Below are positions 32,898-42,483 of a DNA stretch of 64,000 bases, one piece after another; the stretch's first letter is position 1, and every line of letters begins with the position of its first letter. Made by a program: the position numbers and the translations under genes. The stretch lies in contig NZ_FNMV01000015.1 in NCBI RefSeq assembly GCF_900106645.1, forward strand, positions 1-64,000. The letters are read 5' to 3'. Source of the stretch: Flavobacterium degerlachei. Its GTDB lineage: Bacteria; Bacteroidota; Bacteroidia; Flavobacteriales; Flavobacteriaceae. The notes under the pieces were generated by a model, which was given only the letters and a program-made list of their open reading frames with translations, was not told the origin of the DNA and did no database searches.

Positions 32898-32937
32898 TTG
32901 AAAGCTTATCTGGATTATAATCCAAATAAGCTTTCAA
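32898..32937. repeat. 40-bp near-perfect palindrome between the efflux operon and tsaB
   Basis: Two 20-base halves meet with no loop and only one mismatch. Arms are TTGAAAGCTTAT...TGGATTA and TAATCCA...ATAAGCTTTCAA. It begins 3 bp after the stop codon of the adaptor gene. In the minus direction no T-run follows, so it is a poor classical terminator, though it could form a very strong hairpin or a protein site. Confidence 0.85.
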
Positions 32938-32939
32938 CT

Positions 32940-34229
32940 TTATTTTTTTTGTTTATCTGTTTTCTCAGAGACTAGGTCTCCTGAGTTAAGTTCTTTAGCG
33001 ACAGTATTATAAGGACCTGTAATTACAACATCTCCTTTTTTCAGACCGCTTATCACCTCGATATTAGCATCATCTTGGATTCCAGTCTTAATAACTCTTA
33101 TTTTAGCCTTATTCCCTACTTTTACAAAAACACATTCGTATTTTTTGTCGCTTTTAGGAGCTGCATTTTTTTCGTCAGCATTCTCAGGCATTTTAATTTC
33201 TTTGACTGCTGTAGTATCCGCTTTTACAACTACCGAACTTATTGGCACTGTCAAAACATTTTTCTTTGTTTTGGTTATGATATCAACCGTTGCAGTCATT
33301 CCCGGTCTAAATGGTGAGTAAGCAGCTGGTTTACCTACCAATAGATCCTCATATGATTCTTTTAAGATTCTGATTTTTACTTTAAAATTAGTTACCTGAT
33401 CTGAAGTCAGTGTACTACTTGCTGAATTTGAAATACTGGTAACAACTCCTTTGAATTGTTTTTTCAAATAAGCGTCAACTTCAACTTTAGCAAAATCCCC
33501 TTCTTTTATTTTAACGATGTCATTCTCATTTACATCCACTTCAACTTCCATGTTACTTAAGTTGGCCACTCTCAAAATCTCAGTTCCAGTCATTTGTTGT
33601 GTCCCAAGTACACGTTCACCTAACTCAACATTAAGTACAGAAATTGTACCATCAGCAGGAGCATAAATAATTGTTCTTCCTAAGTTATCTCTAGCTTCAC
33701 TTACTGATGCCGAAGCGCTTTGCACATTAAAATATGCACTTTGCTTAGTCGCTTTCGCCACTTCAAAAGAAGCAATTGACTTATCCCAATCCGCTTTAGA
33801 AATGATTCCTTTTTGGAATAAAGTTTTATTTCTATCATAACTAGACTTAGCCTCCTTAAACTGAGCATCAGCCTGTGTTAATCCTGCTTTTGATCCTGAT
33901 AAACCAGCAACAGTTCTATTTAAACTTGAGGTATATAAATCAGGATTTATTTTTACTAACAAATCCCCTTTCTTTACTACTTGACCTTCTTTTACAGGCA
34001 ATGAAATAATTTCACCAGAAACCATTGATGAAATTTTAACTTCAATTTCGGGTTGGATTTTCCCAGTAGCCGAAACGGTTTCTACGATCGTAGAAGCGTC
34101 AACCGTCGCTATTTCCACCTCTTTTCCCTCATCTTTATTTCCAATAACTCCCGTTTTTGAAAGCACTATTAACAATGCGATTAATGCAACAGCACTACCT
34201 ATTAAGATATAAATTGTTTTTTTTGACAT
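32940..34229 (-). CDS. Efflux periplasmic adaptor (MacA/HlyD-type)
   Basis: A 429-residue membrane-fusion protein with an N-terminal anchor (about 6-24). The biotinyl-lipoyl halves are visible as ISLPVKEGQVVKKGDLLVKINPDLY and later APADGTISVLNVELGERV, flanking a coiled hairpin with a conserved KGIISKADWDKS. Beta-barrel and membrane-proximal domains follow, ending in VITGPYNTVAKELNSGD. It should bridge the inner-membrane ABC permeases and the outer-membrane TolC. A second, distinct adaptor is encoded at 35757. The gene is 6 bp after tolC and last in the operon. Confidence 0.9.
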   Translation of the reverse strand: MSKKTIYILIGSAVALIALLIVLSKTGVIGNKDEGKEVEIATVDASTIVETVSATGKIQPEIEVKISSMVSGEIISLPVKEGQVVKKGDLLVKINPDLYTSSLNRTVAGLSGSKAGLTQADAQFKEAKSSYDRNKTLFQKGIISKADWDKSIASFEVAKATKQSAYFNVQSASASVSEARDNLGRTIIYAPADGTISVLNVELGERVLGTQQMTGTEILRVANLSNMEVEVDVNENDIVKIKEGDFAKVEVDAYLKKQFKGVVTSISNSASSTLTSDQVTNFKVKIRILKESYEDLLVGKPAAYSPFRPGMTATVDIITKTKKNVLTVPISSVVVKADTTAVKEIKMPENADEKNAAPKSDKKYECVFVKVGNKAKIRVIKTGIQDDANIEVISGLKKGDVVITGPYNTVAKELNSGDLVSEKTDKQKK

Positions 34230-34235
34230 GTTTAA

Positions 34236-35672
34236 TTAATTTTTAATGATAGGGATTCCAAAATAGAATTCTAATATTTTAATCTTGAATATATAATCGT
34301 ACTTAGATCTAAGCACTTCAGATTGTGCATTTGAAAGCAAGGTTTGAGATTGATTTAAATCGAAAGAATTCATTAAACCAACATCAAATTTATCTTTGGA
34401 ATAAGAATATGATGCCTGTCTAGACTCTAAAGCTACAAGCGCTGATTCATGAGATTTCAAAGCTCCCTTAGCATCTGCAAATGCTGTATAGACATTTCTT
34501 TGTAAATCTAAACTTTGTTGCTCTAATGCAATTTTAGATTTCTCTAAATTTACCTTAGAACGCTCTACATTGTTTTTCGCTGAAAACCCATTGAAAATTG
34601 GGATACTTAATTGCGCTCCAAAAGACTGTCCTTTATTATTACTAAATTGATCGAAAAAAGGATCTGCTTTACCAGTAATTGGAGAAAAATTGGGCTGCAG
34701 TACATTTTGGTTTGTACCTTCAACAAAACCGACAATTGAAGTTGGGTTAGCCGTATTTGGCTCTACACCTACTACTCTGTCAGCATACGCAACACGCGAA
34801 CTGAAGTTATAAAAACCCTGTAAGGTTGGCATAAAACTTCCTTTTGCAATGGCTACATTTTTTTCAGCAATTTCTAAATTGGTTTGCGCAATTTTCAGTT
34901 CTGTTCTATTTTCTTTGGCTTTATCATAAATAGACAAAGGAGTTTGTGCCAATATATTGTTTTCGTCTTGTATTTCAGTTCCATCCTCAACATCAAAATT
35001 CTCAAAATCCTCTAATTGCAGCAATTGAGACAAACTTAATTTAGAAATCAACAAGGTATTTTCGGCAGTTATGACATTTTGATTATCTGACGCCAAGGTC
35101 GCTTTAATATCTAATAAATCGCCCCTAGGAATTGTTCCAGCATCAACTAATTCTTGTGAACGAGTCAGCTGCTTTTTATTAATTCCCATTTGTTCATTTT
35201 GCACTTTCAGATTTTCTTTATTGAAAAGAACCTGTAAAAAAGCATTGGCCACATTAAGCGCAATGTCTTCTTGCATTTTTGTTAACTGATACTGTGCTGC
35301 AATTATAGAGAGTTTAGCCTTTCTAAGCGTGTTTTGGTTTTGCAAGCCTTTATAGATATCAACTCCTATGCTTGCACCTGCAGAGGTAAATTGTGTTGTT
35401 TTATTTTGTAAAAGCCCAGTGGTAATATCTTGGTTTAAACCAATATTCCAGGAATGGCTAGCATTCGCATTTAAGGATGGTAAAAAATTCCCAATAGCCC
35501 CTTTTTTATCAATCAATGCCGATTGCGTATCAAGCTCTGTTTGTTTGATTGTAATATTATTATCTAATGCATATTTAACACATTCCTCTAAGGTCCATTT
35601 TTTAGTTTGGGCGTGTGAGGACAAACTAAAAGCAAAAAGTAAAACTAAGGGTATCCAACTATTTTTTTTCAT
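34236..35672 (-). CDS. TolC-family outer-membrane efflux protein
   Basis: A 478-residue exported protein. The signal peptide (MKKNSWIPLVLLFAFSLSS, ending HAQ) is followed by the typical TKKWTLEECVKYALDNNITIKQ. Two repeated helical halves with Ala/Gln-rich coiled segments form the trimeric channel-tunnel. ATG at 35672 is preferred; an ATG at 35696 adds eight residues before a clean signal peptide. It lies between the two adaptor genes and should be the exit duct for the MacB-like permeases of this operon. Confidence 0.9.
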   Translation of the reverse strand: MKKNSWIPLVLLFAFSLSSHAQTKKWTLEECVKYALDNNITIKQTELDTQSALIDKKGAIGNFLPSLNANASHSWNIGLNQDITTGLLQNKTTQFTSAGASIGVDIYKGLQNQNTLRKAKLSIIAAQYQLTKMQEDIALNVANAFLQVLFNKENLKVQNEQMGINKKQLTRSQELVDAGTIPRGDLLDIKATLASDNQNVITAENTLLISKLSLSQLLQLEDFENFDVEDGTEIQDENNILAQTPLSIYDKAKENRTELKIAQTNLEIAEKNVAIAKGSFMPTLQGFYNFSSRVAYADRVVGVEPNTANPTSIVGFVEGTNQNVLQPNFSPITGKADPFFDQFSNNKGQSFGAQLSIPIFNGFSAKNNVERSKVNLEKSKIALEQQSLDLQRNVYTAFADAKGALKSHESALVALESRQASYSYSKDKFDVGLMNSFDLNQSQTLLSNAQSEVLRSKYDYIFKIKILEFYFGIPIIKN

Positions 35673-35756
35673 ATATTTTGAATGGAAGTGTAACAAAGGT
35701 ACTACACAAATTTAACAATTATCTACTAACTGAAATTCTTTTAAGCGGTTTTTTTA

Positions 35757-36869
35757 TTATTTAGAATCAGGGCTTTTCAATCCTTGATTCCAAATTTTTA
35801 TTTTATCTGAAGCTGTAATTCCGCTTTTTATTTGAACATAAATCCCATCACTAACTCCTAAAACGAGGTCTTTTCTAACAAACTTCTGTGAGCCAGTTTC
35901 TACTTCAACATAAGGCAATTGCGTTTTTTTATCAAATTGAATTAGTGCTTCTTTCAAAGCCAAAACTTTATTTGCTTTTTCGAGAATAATAGAAGCATTA
36001 GCACTTAACCCTGCTCTGATAAAAGTATCATCTCTATTCTCTAAAGAAGCTTTAATCTCAAATTGGATTGCTCCATTTTCTGTCACTCCTTTTGGCGCAA
36101 TATACTGTAATACAGCATCAAATTTTTTATTCTCAATTGCACCAACTGTTATTTCAATAGGCAACTTTTCTTTGATTTTCCCAACTTCTGACTCATCAAT
36201 TTTACCTACAAAAATCATTCTCCCAACATCAGCAACACTAGCAATAGTTGTCCCTTCATTAAAGTTATTACTTTCAATAACCTGATTCCCCACTTTTACA
36301 GGAACATCAAGCACCATTCCGTTTACAGTAGAACGAATCAAAGTATTAGCATAACCACCAAGTCCCGAAGTAGTTCCTGTTTTAACAATATCCAAGCTCC
36401 TTCTTGCAGCACTATAATTTTGCTTTGCACTATTATAGGCTAATTGAGCTGCATCATAATCATTAGCAGAAATAACTCCTTTATCAAACAAAGTTTTCTG
36501 TCTTTGATGCAGTTTTTCTTGATTATCTAATTCAATTTTAGAGGACTGCAATTGATTTTGTGTATTACTTAAATTTGACACATTAGCTACCACTTTAATT
36601 TTAGCTATCAAATCACCTGCCTTAACAGTTTGTCCCGCTTTGATATATACCGCCTCAATAATTCCAGAAATATTAGGCTTTATCAACACCTCTTCGTCTG
36701 GAACAATATTACCTGTAGCAATTGTATTCTTCACAATGGATTTAATTTCAGCTTTATCCGTTTTAAAGACTACCGGAGGTTCCTGATTTTTTGCGTACAA
36801 ATAATACAAGGCTCCAAAAAAGACTAGGGTGATAAAAATTAAAATAGTTATAGTTCCTCCTTTTTTCAT
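35757..36869 (-). CDS. Second efflux periplasmic adaptor (HlyD/MacA-type)
   Basis: A 370-residue membrane-fusion protein with an N-terminal anchor (about 6-25, ILIFITLVFFGALYYLYA). It has the lipoyl half-motif VYIKAGQTVKAGDLIAKIK, then a long alpha-hairpin (SKIELDNQEKLHQRQKTLFD) and the return half VLDVPVKVGNQVIE. It is shorter than the 32940 adaptor and clearly different in sequence. Having two adaptors with one TolC could give a mixed assembly or two alternative pumps. It lies 39 bp after the second permease gene. Confidence 0.88.
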   Translation of the reverse strand: MKKGGTITILIFITLVFFGALYYLYAKNQEPPVVFKTDKAEIKSIVKNTIATGNIVPDEEVLIKPNISGIIEAVYIKAGQTVKAGDLIAKIKVVANVSNLSNTQNQLQSSKIELDNQEKLHQRQKTLFDKGVISANDYDAAQLAYNSAKQNYSAARRSLDIVKTGTTSGLGGYANTLIRSTVNGMVLDVPVKVGNQVIESNNFNEGTTIASVADVGRMIFVGKIDESEVGKIKEKLPIEITVGAIENKKFDAVLQYIAPKGVTENGAIQFEIKASLENRDDTFIRAGLSANASIILEKANKVLALKEALIQFDKKTQLPYVEVETGSQKFVRKDLVLGVSDGIYVQIKSGITASDKIKIWNQGLKSPDSK

Positions 36870-36908
36870 TTTGATTTTGATTTAATCGTTTATTTTTTGA
36901 TTGATAAT

Positions 36909-38174
36909 TTATTCTGTTCGTAACGCGTCTACCGGCTTGATATTTATTGCCGTTTGTGCCGGAATATAACCCGCCAGCAAACCAGAACCTACTAATATAA
37001 ACAAGGCGATAAAAACTACTGTTAGATCAACGCTTGGGTCGGCAAACATCATTCCTTCGCTTGGCATTGAATCTAACACCATATTGATTACCGCAACAAC
37101 TCCCGTCGCCATTGCAATACCAAACATCCCAGCAATAATTGTTAAAAAAATAGCCTCTAATAATATTTGAGAACGTATTGCAGCAGGGGTTGCTCCTAAT
37201 GCTCTACGAATACCAATTTCTTTGGTTCTTTCTTTTACTACAATCAACATAATATTAGAAATTCCAATAACTCCGGAAAGCAATACCAATGTCCCGACGA
37301 AATAAGCTATAAATTTTAAAATCATAAACAAACCTTGAACCTTACTGAACTCTTGGTATAAATCAAAATTTCCAATAGCCCTATCATCTTCTGGATGAAT
37401 CGAATGTCTGGATTTTATAAACTCTAAAATCTGCGGTTTTAGTTCTGTAATGGATGCATTATCATTTGCTGTTAATGCCATCCAGCCAACTGTGTCTCCA
37501 TAATTGAAAGCTTGCTGAAAAGTAGAAAACGGTATAAATATATTTTTTTGAGCAGATTCAGCATCTCCATTGTTTCTGGATTTTGAATTATAAACACCCA
37601 CCACCATAAAATTTACGCCATTTACTTTTATATAAGTTCCAATAACATCTTCGGTTCTATCATACAATTCGCTAATTACACCTCGTCCAATAATTGCAAC
37701 CTTGCGTTTTAAAAGAATGTCCTGTTGATTTACAAATCGACCGTTCACAATCTCCATTTGCTCTTGCTTAACCAACTCAGGATAATCGCCAAAAATAGTA
37801 TAAGAGCCTGTTTTTGTTCCTCTAATTGCATTACTAGCTCCATTATGGCCTCCCAACTGATTTCGTGGAGAAACATAAAGAAGATCAGGGAAATTTTCCT
37901 TTAGAGCAATTACATCATTGTTCTTAAAATTATATTGTCTTGTTTTAGGAAGCCCTTTGTACGGTTTCGATGTTGTTTGACTCCACATAAACATGGTGTT
38001 TGTCGCAATTCCGTCAAAACCTTTTTTAACTCCATTTTCTAAACCTTTACCAGCAGCCAATAAAATCACTAAAATAAAAATTCCCCAAAACACTCCAAAA
38101 GCGGTTAAAACCGTTCGGAAGGTATTTGCCGTAAGAGCCTCTAATATTTCAATCCATCTATCTCTATCAAACAT
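36909..38174 (-). CDS. MacB-like ABC transporter permease (second copy)
   Basis: A 421-residue inner-membrane protein with MacB topology: one N-terminal helix (about 18-42), a large periplasmic domain (about 43-280) and three C-terminal helices (about 283-310, 335-365, 385-410). The FtsX-type signature VVKERTKEIGIRRALGATP is present, and the end is IKPVDALRTE. It lacks an ATPase domain, so it relies on the separate ATPase at 39414. It is 2 bp from the other permease gene. The two differ strongly in their periplasmic domains, which suggests a heterodimer. Confidence 0.9.
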   Translation of the reverse strand: MFDRDRWIEILEALTANTFRTVLTAFGVFWGIFILVILLAAGKGLENGVKKGFDGIATNTMFMWSQTTSKPYKGLPKTRQYNFKNNDVIALKENFPDLLYVSPRNQLGGHNGASNAIRGTKTGSYTIFGDYPELVKQEQMEIVNGRFVNQQDILLKRKVAIIGRGVISELYDRTEDVIGTYIKVNGVNFMVVGVYNSKSRNNGDAESAQKNIFIPFSTFQQAFNYGDTVGWMALTANDNASITELKPQILEFIKSRHSIHPEDDRAIGNFDLYQEFSKVQGLFMILKFIAYFVGTLVLLSGVIGISNIMLIVVKERTKEIGIRRALGATPAAIRSQILLEAIFLTIIAGMFGIAMATGVVAVINMVLDSMPSEGMMFADPSVDLTVVFIALFILVGSGLLAGYIPAQTAINIKPVDALRTE

Positions 38175-38176
38175 AA

Positions 38177-39421
38177 TTATTCGTCTCTAAGTGCTACAAT
38201 TGGTTTAATACTTGCTGCTCTATAAGCTGGAAAAAAACCTGCCAAAGCTCCTGCAAACACAAGCAAAATCAGGGTGGTTAATGCCACACCAAAATTCACT
38301 TCTGGATTTAAAAAATAATCACTTTTGACCATTGGCCCCACTAATTCAAGTAATATCAAACTTGATAAAAGTCCTATAAATCCTGAAATAGTAGTTATAA
38401 AAATGGATTCATGCAAAATCATAACAACAATAGAGAAAGGAGAAGCTCCAAGTGCTTTTCTGATTCCAATTTCTTTCGTTCTTTCCTTTACAATTATCAT
38501 CATAATATTACTTACCCCAACAACTCCAGCAATTATGGTACAAATTCCAACCCACCAAAAAAACAATCGGATATAGAGATTTAAATCATAAAATTGCTTG
38601 ACGTTTTCAATCGTGCTATTAATCCCGATACCGCTCAAATCATCAGGCGCAATCGTGTTTTTCCCTTTTAGCATTTGACTCACTTCAGTTGTGAATTTAA
38701 CCGACTCAGCTAAAGCTTCTTGATAAGTATCTTTTTTATTAAGCGTAAAAGCCAAATTACTAATCTTGTCTCCGCCCACAAAAACCTTTTGCACAGTACT
38801 CAAAGGTAGATATGCTCTAGATTCTTCACGTTCACCGCCTGGGTCCATAAAAACCCCAACCACTTTAAATTTTATATTACTTATTGAAATTTCTTTTCCA
38901 ATTGCATCTTTATCTTTAAACAAGTCCAATCGCAACTTTTCGCCAATAACTGCCACTTTGGTACTATTAATAATATCATTGACATTTACAAATCTTCCTT
39001 TTATAATGGTCAACCTTTCAATTGCTTGATGTTCCGGTGTTACCCCTTGATTATCATAGTTTCCGGTTTCCTTACCATAAACTATATTTGCATTCCAAAG
39101 CGCATAATTCGCACTTTCTTTATCTATTTCTTTATCAAATTTCTGAATTGCAAGCTCATGGTCACTATTGCGCAACTGAATCTGTCTTCCTGGATTTAAT
39201 CCTTTGTATTCCTTTGTAGTGGTTCCTGCCCAAATCCAAATAACTCCTTCGGCATCATTTTCAAATTGTTTGGATATGCCATTCTCAAGCCCTTTCCCTA
39301 CACCCAGAAGTATAACTAAAATAAAAATACCAGAAGCCACAGAAATCCCAGTGAGAAAGGTTCTCAGCTTATTCTTGGCTATAGCCTCAAATATTTCCTG
39401 CCAGCGCTCCACATTAAACAT
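38177..39421 (-). CDS. MacB-like ABC transporter permease (first copy)
   Basis: A 414-residue inner-membrane permease with the same MacB/FtsX layout as its downstream neighbour: an N-terminal helix (about 18-42), a periplasmic domain, and three C-terminal helices with VVKERTKEIGIRKALGASP, ending IKPIVALRDE. The start overlaps the ATPase gene by 8 bp, giving tight translational coupling. The two permeases are paralogues, similar at the membrane parts but divergent in the periplasm. The substrate is unknown; MacB-type pumps export antibiotics, lipids or peptides. Confidence 0.9.
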   Translation of the reverse strand: MFNVERWQEIFEAIAKNKLRTFLTGISVASGIFILVILLGVGKGLENGISKQFENDAEGVIWIWAGTTTKEYKGLNPGRQIQLRNSDHELAIQKFDKEIDKESANYALWNANIVYGKETGNYDNQGVTPEHQAIERLTIIKGRFVNVNDIINSTKVAVIGEKLRLDLFKDKDAIGKEISISNIKFKVVGVFMDPGGEREESRAYLPLSTVQKVFVGGDKISNLAFTLNKKDTYQEALAESVKFTTEVSQMLKGKNTIAPDDLSGIGINSTIENVKQFYDLNLYIRLFFWWVGICTIIAGVVGVSNIMMIIVKERTKEIGIRKALGASPFSIVVMILHESIFITTISGFIGLLSSLILLELVGPMVKSDYFLNPEVNFGVALTTLILLVFAGALAGFFPAYRAASIKPIVALRDE

Positions 39422-40115
39422 AGGCTGCCGCTCTTACTTGTTCTACCATTTTATCGTCAATGATCAATCCGTCCTTTAAAACAACATTCCTTTTGCACAT
39501 TGCGGCAATATCCGGCTCATGCGTAACAATTAATATTGTTTTTCCTTCATCATTAATACCTTGAATTAATTCCATTACCTCATAGGAGGTTTTTGTATCT
39601 AAAGCTCCCGTTGGTTCATCTGCCAATAATACTTTTGGATTTGATGCCAATGCTCTCGCAATTGCCACACGTTGTTTTTGTCCACCAGAAAGTTCTGAAG
39701 GCAAATGATGAGAATGCGTTGCAAGGCCCACTTTTTCGAGATAACTCATCGCAATTTCATAACGTTCTTTTCTTTTTACACCTTGATAATACAAAGGCAT
39801 AGCCACGTTATCTAAAGCACTTTTATAATTTATTAAATTGAAAGATTGGAATACAAAACCTAAAAATTGGTTGCGGTACCTAGATGCAATGGTTTCATTT
39901 AATTTTTTAATTGGAACATTATCCAAAATATAATCACCAGAATCAGCTTCGTCAAGAATCCCAAGAATATTCAATAGTGTGGATTTCCCTGAACCAGACG
40001 AACCCATAATCGCAACAAGTTCCCCTTCTTTGATATTAAAATTAATACCTTTTAAGACATGCAATTCAGAGCTTCCCATTGTATAGGATTTATGTAAGTC
40101 TTTAATTTCTATCAT
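39414..40115 (-). CDS. ABC transporter ATP-binding protein (MacB/LolD type)
   Basis: A 233-residue ATPase. Walker A is GSSGSGKST (38-46), the signature is LSGGQKQRVAIARAL, Walker B is VLLADEPTGALD, and the switch His is in IVTHEPD. The sequence FQSFNLI and the ALD end are typical of the MacB/LolD class. It powers the two separate permeases encoded next, and it is first in an operon of six genes (ATPase, permease, permease, adaptor, tolC, adaptor). No convincing TAnnTTTG promoter is visible upstream. The 178-bp gap to the divergent DUF4403 gene holds the control region. Confidence 0.93.
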   Translation of the reverse strand: MIEIKDLHKSYTMGSSELHVLKGINFNIKEGELVAIMGSSGSGKSTLLNILGILDEADSGDYILDNVPIKKLNETIASRYRNQFLGFVFQSFNLINYKSALDNVAMPLYYQGVKRKERYEIAMSYLEKVGLATHSHHLPSELSGGQKQRVAIARALASNPKVLLADEPTGALDTKTSYEVMELIQGINDEGKTILIVTHEPDIAAMCKRNVVLKDGLIIDDKMVEQVRAAAYV

Positions 40116-40293
40116 GTTTTTTTTATATTTTAAAATAATAGTTCCTACTAAAAAGCAGAATAACTATCTACCCTAAAGCAGAAGCGCAGCATAACATCTT
40201 AATTCATAAGACTTAATTACAAGTTAATTGTTACAGTTTTAAAAGAAAATATATTTCTTTTACTAATTTTACGTCTTCAAAAAAACATCAAAA

Positions 40294-41697
40294 ATGCTCA
40301 AATACATTGTGACCCTTTGTTTTCTTTGCTCTTTATTATTGAGCTGTTCCACTTCGCAAAAAATTAACACCCTAAAACCAGAACCGGACGATGCAACTCC
40401 TTTGGTATACGAGAACAGCCCTTCCTTTATAAACCTACCTATCAGCATAAAACTAAAAGACATCGAAAACAAAACTAATTCGATATTGTCTGGACTGATA
40501 TATGATGATAGCGACATAGAAGATGACGACATCGAGATTAAAATTTGGAAATTAGCCCCTATCACAATACGAAATAACAATGGAACATCTGGAGATAAAA
40601 TTGAAACCATTCTCCCTTTGAAGGCAATTGTAAAGTATAGAATTGGCACAAAAACGATGGGGGTTGAGTTATATAATACCCGAGAATTTAATTTAAATGG
40701 AGTAGTTACCCTGACTAGTGATGTTGCTTTGAATAATTGGCAACTAAAAACAAAGACTGTATTAAAGTCATTAGATTGGAATGAGACACCTACGATGTCT
40801 GTTTTTGGAAAAAATGTTCCCGTAACCTACCTTATCAACCCCGGAATAAAACTATTCAAATCAAAAATAGAAAGAAAAATCGATGAAGTTATTGTAAAAT
40901 CTATGGACTTTAAACCAAATGTTATCAATGCAATAGAACAAATTTCCATTCCTTTTAAAATGAATGATGATTATGAAAGCTGGCTTAGAATCACAGCCGT
41001 CGAAATATACTCTACTGCCGCTAAACTAAAAGAGGATTCTTTTCAATTACAAATGGGGATGAAATGCACGATGGAAACCTTGATTGGACGAAAACCCGAA
41101 TCAAAATTTGACGCCAATAAAATCATATTGAAACCTGTCACTAAAATACCAAATCAAGTAAAAGCAAACATTGTCGCTGTTTCAACTTACCATGAAGCTT
41201 CTAAAATAATGACCAAGAATTTCATCGGACAAGAGTTTGGATCAGGAGGGAAGAAAGTCAAAGTAAAGAATGTCTCCATTTGGCATAAAGATGGAAAAAT
41301 GGTGATTGCACTAGACCTATTAGGATCTGTAAACGGAACAATCTACTTATCTGGTTTCCCAAAGTACAACGACGAAAAAAAGGAAATCTACTTTGATAAA
41401 TTAGAATACATATTGGACACAAAAAACAAACTTATGCGAACTGCTAACTGGCTTGCACAAGGAATGGTCTTAAGGAAGATTCAGGAAAATTGTCGCTATT
41501 CAATCCAACCGAATTTAAACGAAGGCAAGCAAACTATGATGAGCTATTTAGCAAATTACAACCCAATACCTGGTGTTTTTGTTAATGGAAAAATGGAAGA
41601 CATTGAATTCAAAAAAATCCAATTAACAAACAATGCCATTATTGCATTTATTGCAGTAAACGGCGAAATCAATATTTCAATTGACGGTTTAAAGTAA
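40294..41697 (+). CDS. DUF4403 family lipoprotein
   Basis: A 467-residue lipoprotein with lipobox LLSC (Cys18). The features of DUF4403 are visible: PSFINLPISIKLKDIENKTNSIL near the start, a central KTVLKSLDWNETPTM and LINPGIKLFKSKIERKID. The duplicated alpha/beta halves look tubular lipid-binding, reminiscent of SMP/BPI-like proteins (my inference). It is probably anchored in the outer membrane. The function is unknown. It is divergent from the efflux ATPase and convergent with the small CxxC protein gene. Confidence 0.82.
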   Translation: MLKYIVTLCFLCSLLLSCSTSQKINTLKPEPDDATPLVYENSPSFINLPISIKLKDIENKTNSILSGLIYDDSDIEDDDIEIKIWKLAPITIRNNNGTSGDKIETILPLKAIVKYRIGTKTMGVELYNTREFNLNGVVTLTSDVALNNWQLKTKTVLKSLDWNETPTMSVFGKNVPVTYLINPGIKLFKSKIERKIDEVIVKSMDFKPNVINAIEQISIPFKMNDDYESWLRITAVEIYSTAAKLKEDSFQLQMGMKCTMETLIGRKPESKFDANKIILKPVTKIPNQVKANIVAVSTYHEASKIMTKNFIGQEFGSGGKKVKVKNVSIWHKDGKMVIALDLLGSVNGTIYLSGFPKYNDEKKEIYFDKLEYILDTKNKLMRTANWLAQGMVLRKIQENCRYSIQPNLNEGKQTMMSYLANYNPIPGVFVNGKMEDIEFKKIQLTNNAIIAFIAVNGEINISIDGLK

Positions 41698-41709
41698 CCC
41701 GCTAAAATA

Positions 41710-41946
41710 TTATTCAGATTTCTTCTTTTTATATAATCTATAAACGGCATAACCGATACCGGCTACTAAAATATAAGGAATCAACATCAAATATACAATC
41801 CCATCATTTACTGCTTGTGCCTGAACTTTATTGCCTTCACCACCTAATGCAGCACGACACATCGCACATTGCGCATTTGCGGAAGCGGAAAAAACAAATA
41901 GACATAAAGCGAATAAAGAAGCTTGTAATTTACTTTTTTTAAACAT
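41710..41946 (-). CDS. Small exported CxxC membrane protein of the oxidase locus
   Basis: A 78-residue protein with a signal peptide (residues 1-25, ending SANA), then QCAMCRAALGGEGNKVQAQA with a Cys-x-x-Cys pair (27, 30), one transmembrane helix (about 50-68) and a Lys-rich tail (RLYKKKKSE). It should sit in the membrane with the CxxC outside. Its start overlaps the DUF420 gene by 8 bp, so it belongs to the cytochrome oxidase assembly cluster. A role in copper or thiol delivery to the oxidase is plausible but inferred. I know no named family. Confidence 0.75.
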   Translation of the reverse strand: MFKKSKLQASLFALCLFVFSASANAQCAMCRAALGGEGNKVQAQAVNDGIVYLMLIPYILVAGIGYAVYRLYKKKKSE

Positions 41947-42478
41947 AATAAGGAGATATCATTAAATACACCACAACACCCGTAATGGCAACATATAGCC
42001 AAATAGGGAAGGTGATTTTGGCAATTTTTTTATGCTTATCAAATACTTGTGCCAATGCACGAACATAGGTTATTAAAACCAACGGAATAATTATAACAGA
42101 TAAAATAATGTGCGTAACCAAAATAAAATAATAAACATATTTTATAATACCCTCTCCTCCAAATTTTGTTGAATCAGAAGTCATGTGGTACGCTACATAC
42201 ATCCCTAAAAAAGCAATAGAACAACCTATAGCCATTTTCATCAAGTTCTCATGTAATTTCTTATTACCGTTTTTTATTGCTAACACCGCAGCAATTAAAA
42301 GTATTGCAGTAAGACCATTAATTGATGCATAAATAGGAGGAAGAAAATTAAGTGGCTCCACTGCGAAACCTAACTTTTTTAAATTAATACTAAAAAGCAA
42401 CACAACGACAACGGGAATTGTAACTGATAAAAGTACAATCCATTTACTATATTTTTTTTCTAAATTCTGATCTTTCAT
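41939..42478 (-). CDS. DUF420 family membrane protein (oxidase assembly)
   Basis: A 179-residue integral membrane protein with five hydrophobic segments (about 13-32, 45-65, 80-101, 112-135, 155-176). The pattern LPPIYASINGLTAILLI, then HENLMKMAIGCS and MTSDSTKFGGEG...YFILVTHIILSVIIIPLVL matches DUF420. Relatives (CtaM) are needed for heme-copper oxidase maturation in Gram-positive bacteria. It lies 5 bp from SCO1 and overlaps the CxxC protein gene, consistent with that role. Confidence 0.87.
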   Translation of the reverse strand: MKDQNLEKKYSKWIVLLSVTIPVVVVLLFSINLKKLGFAVEPLNFLPPIYASINGLTAILLIAAVLAIKNGNKKLHENLMKMAIGCSIAFLGMYVAYHMTSDSTKFGGEGIIKYVYYFILVTHIILSVIIIPLVLITYVRALAQVFDKHKKIAKITFPIWLYVAITGVVVYLMISPYYV

Positions 42479-42483
42479 AATAA

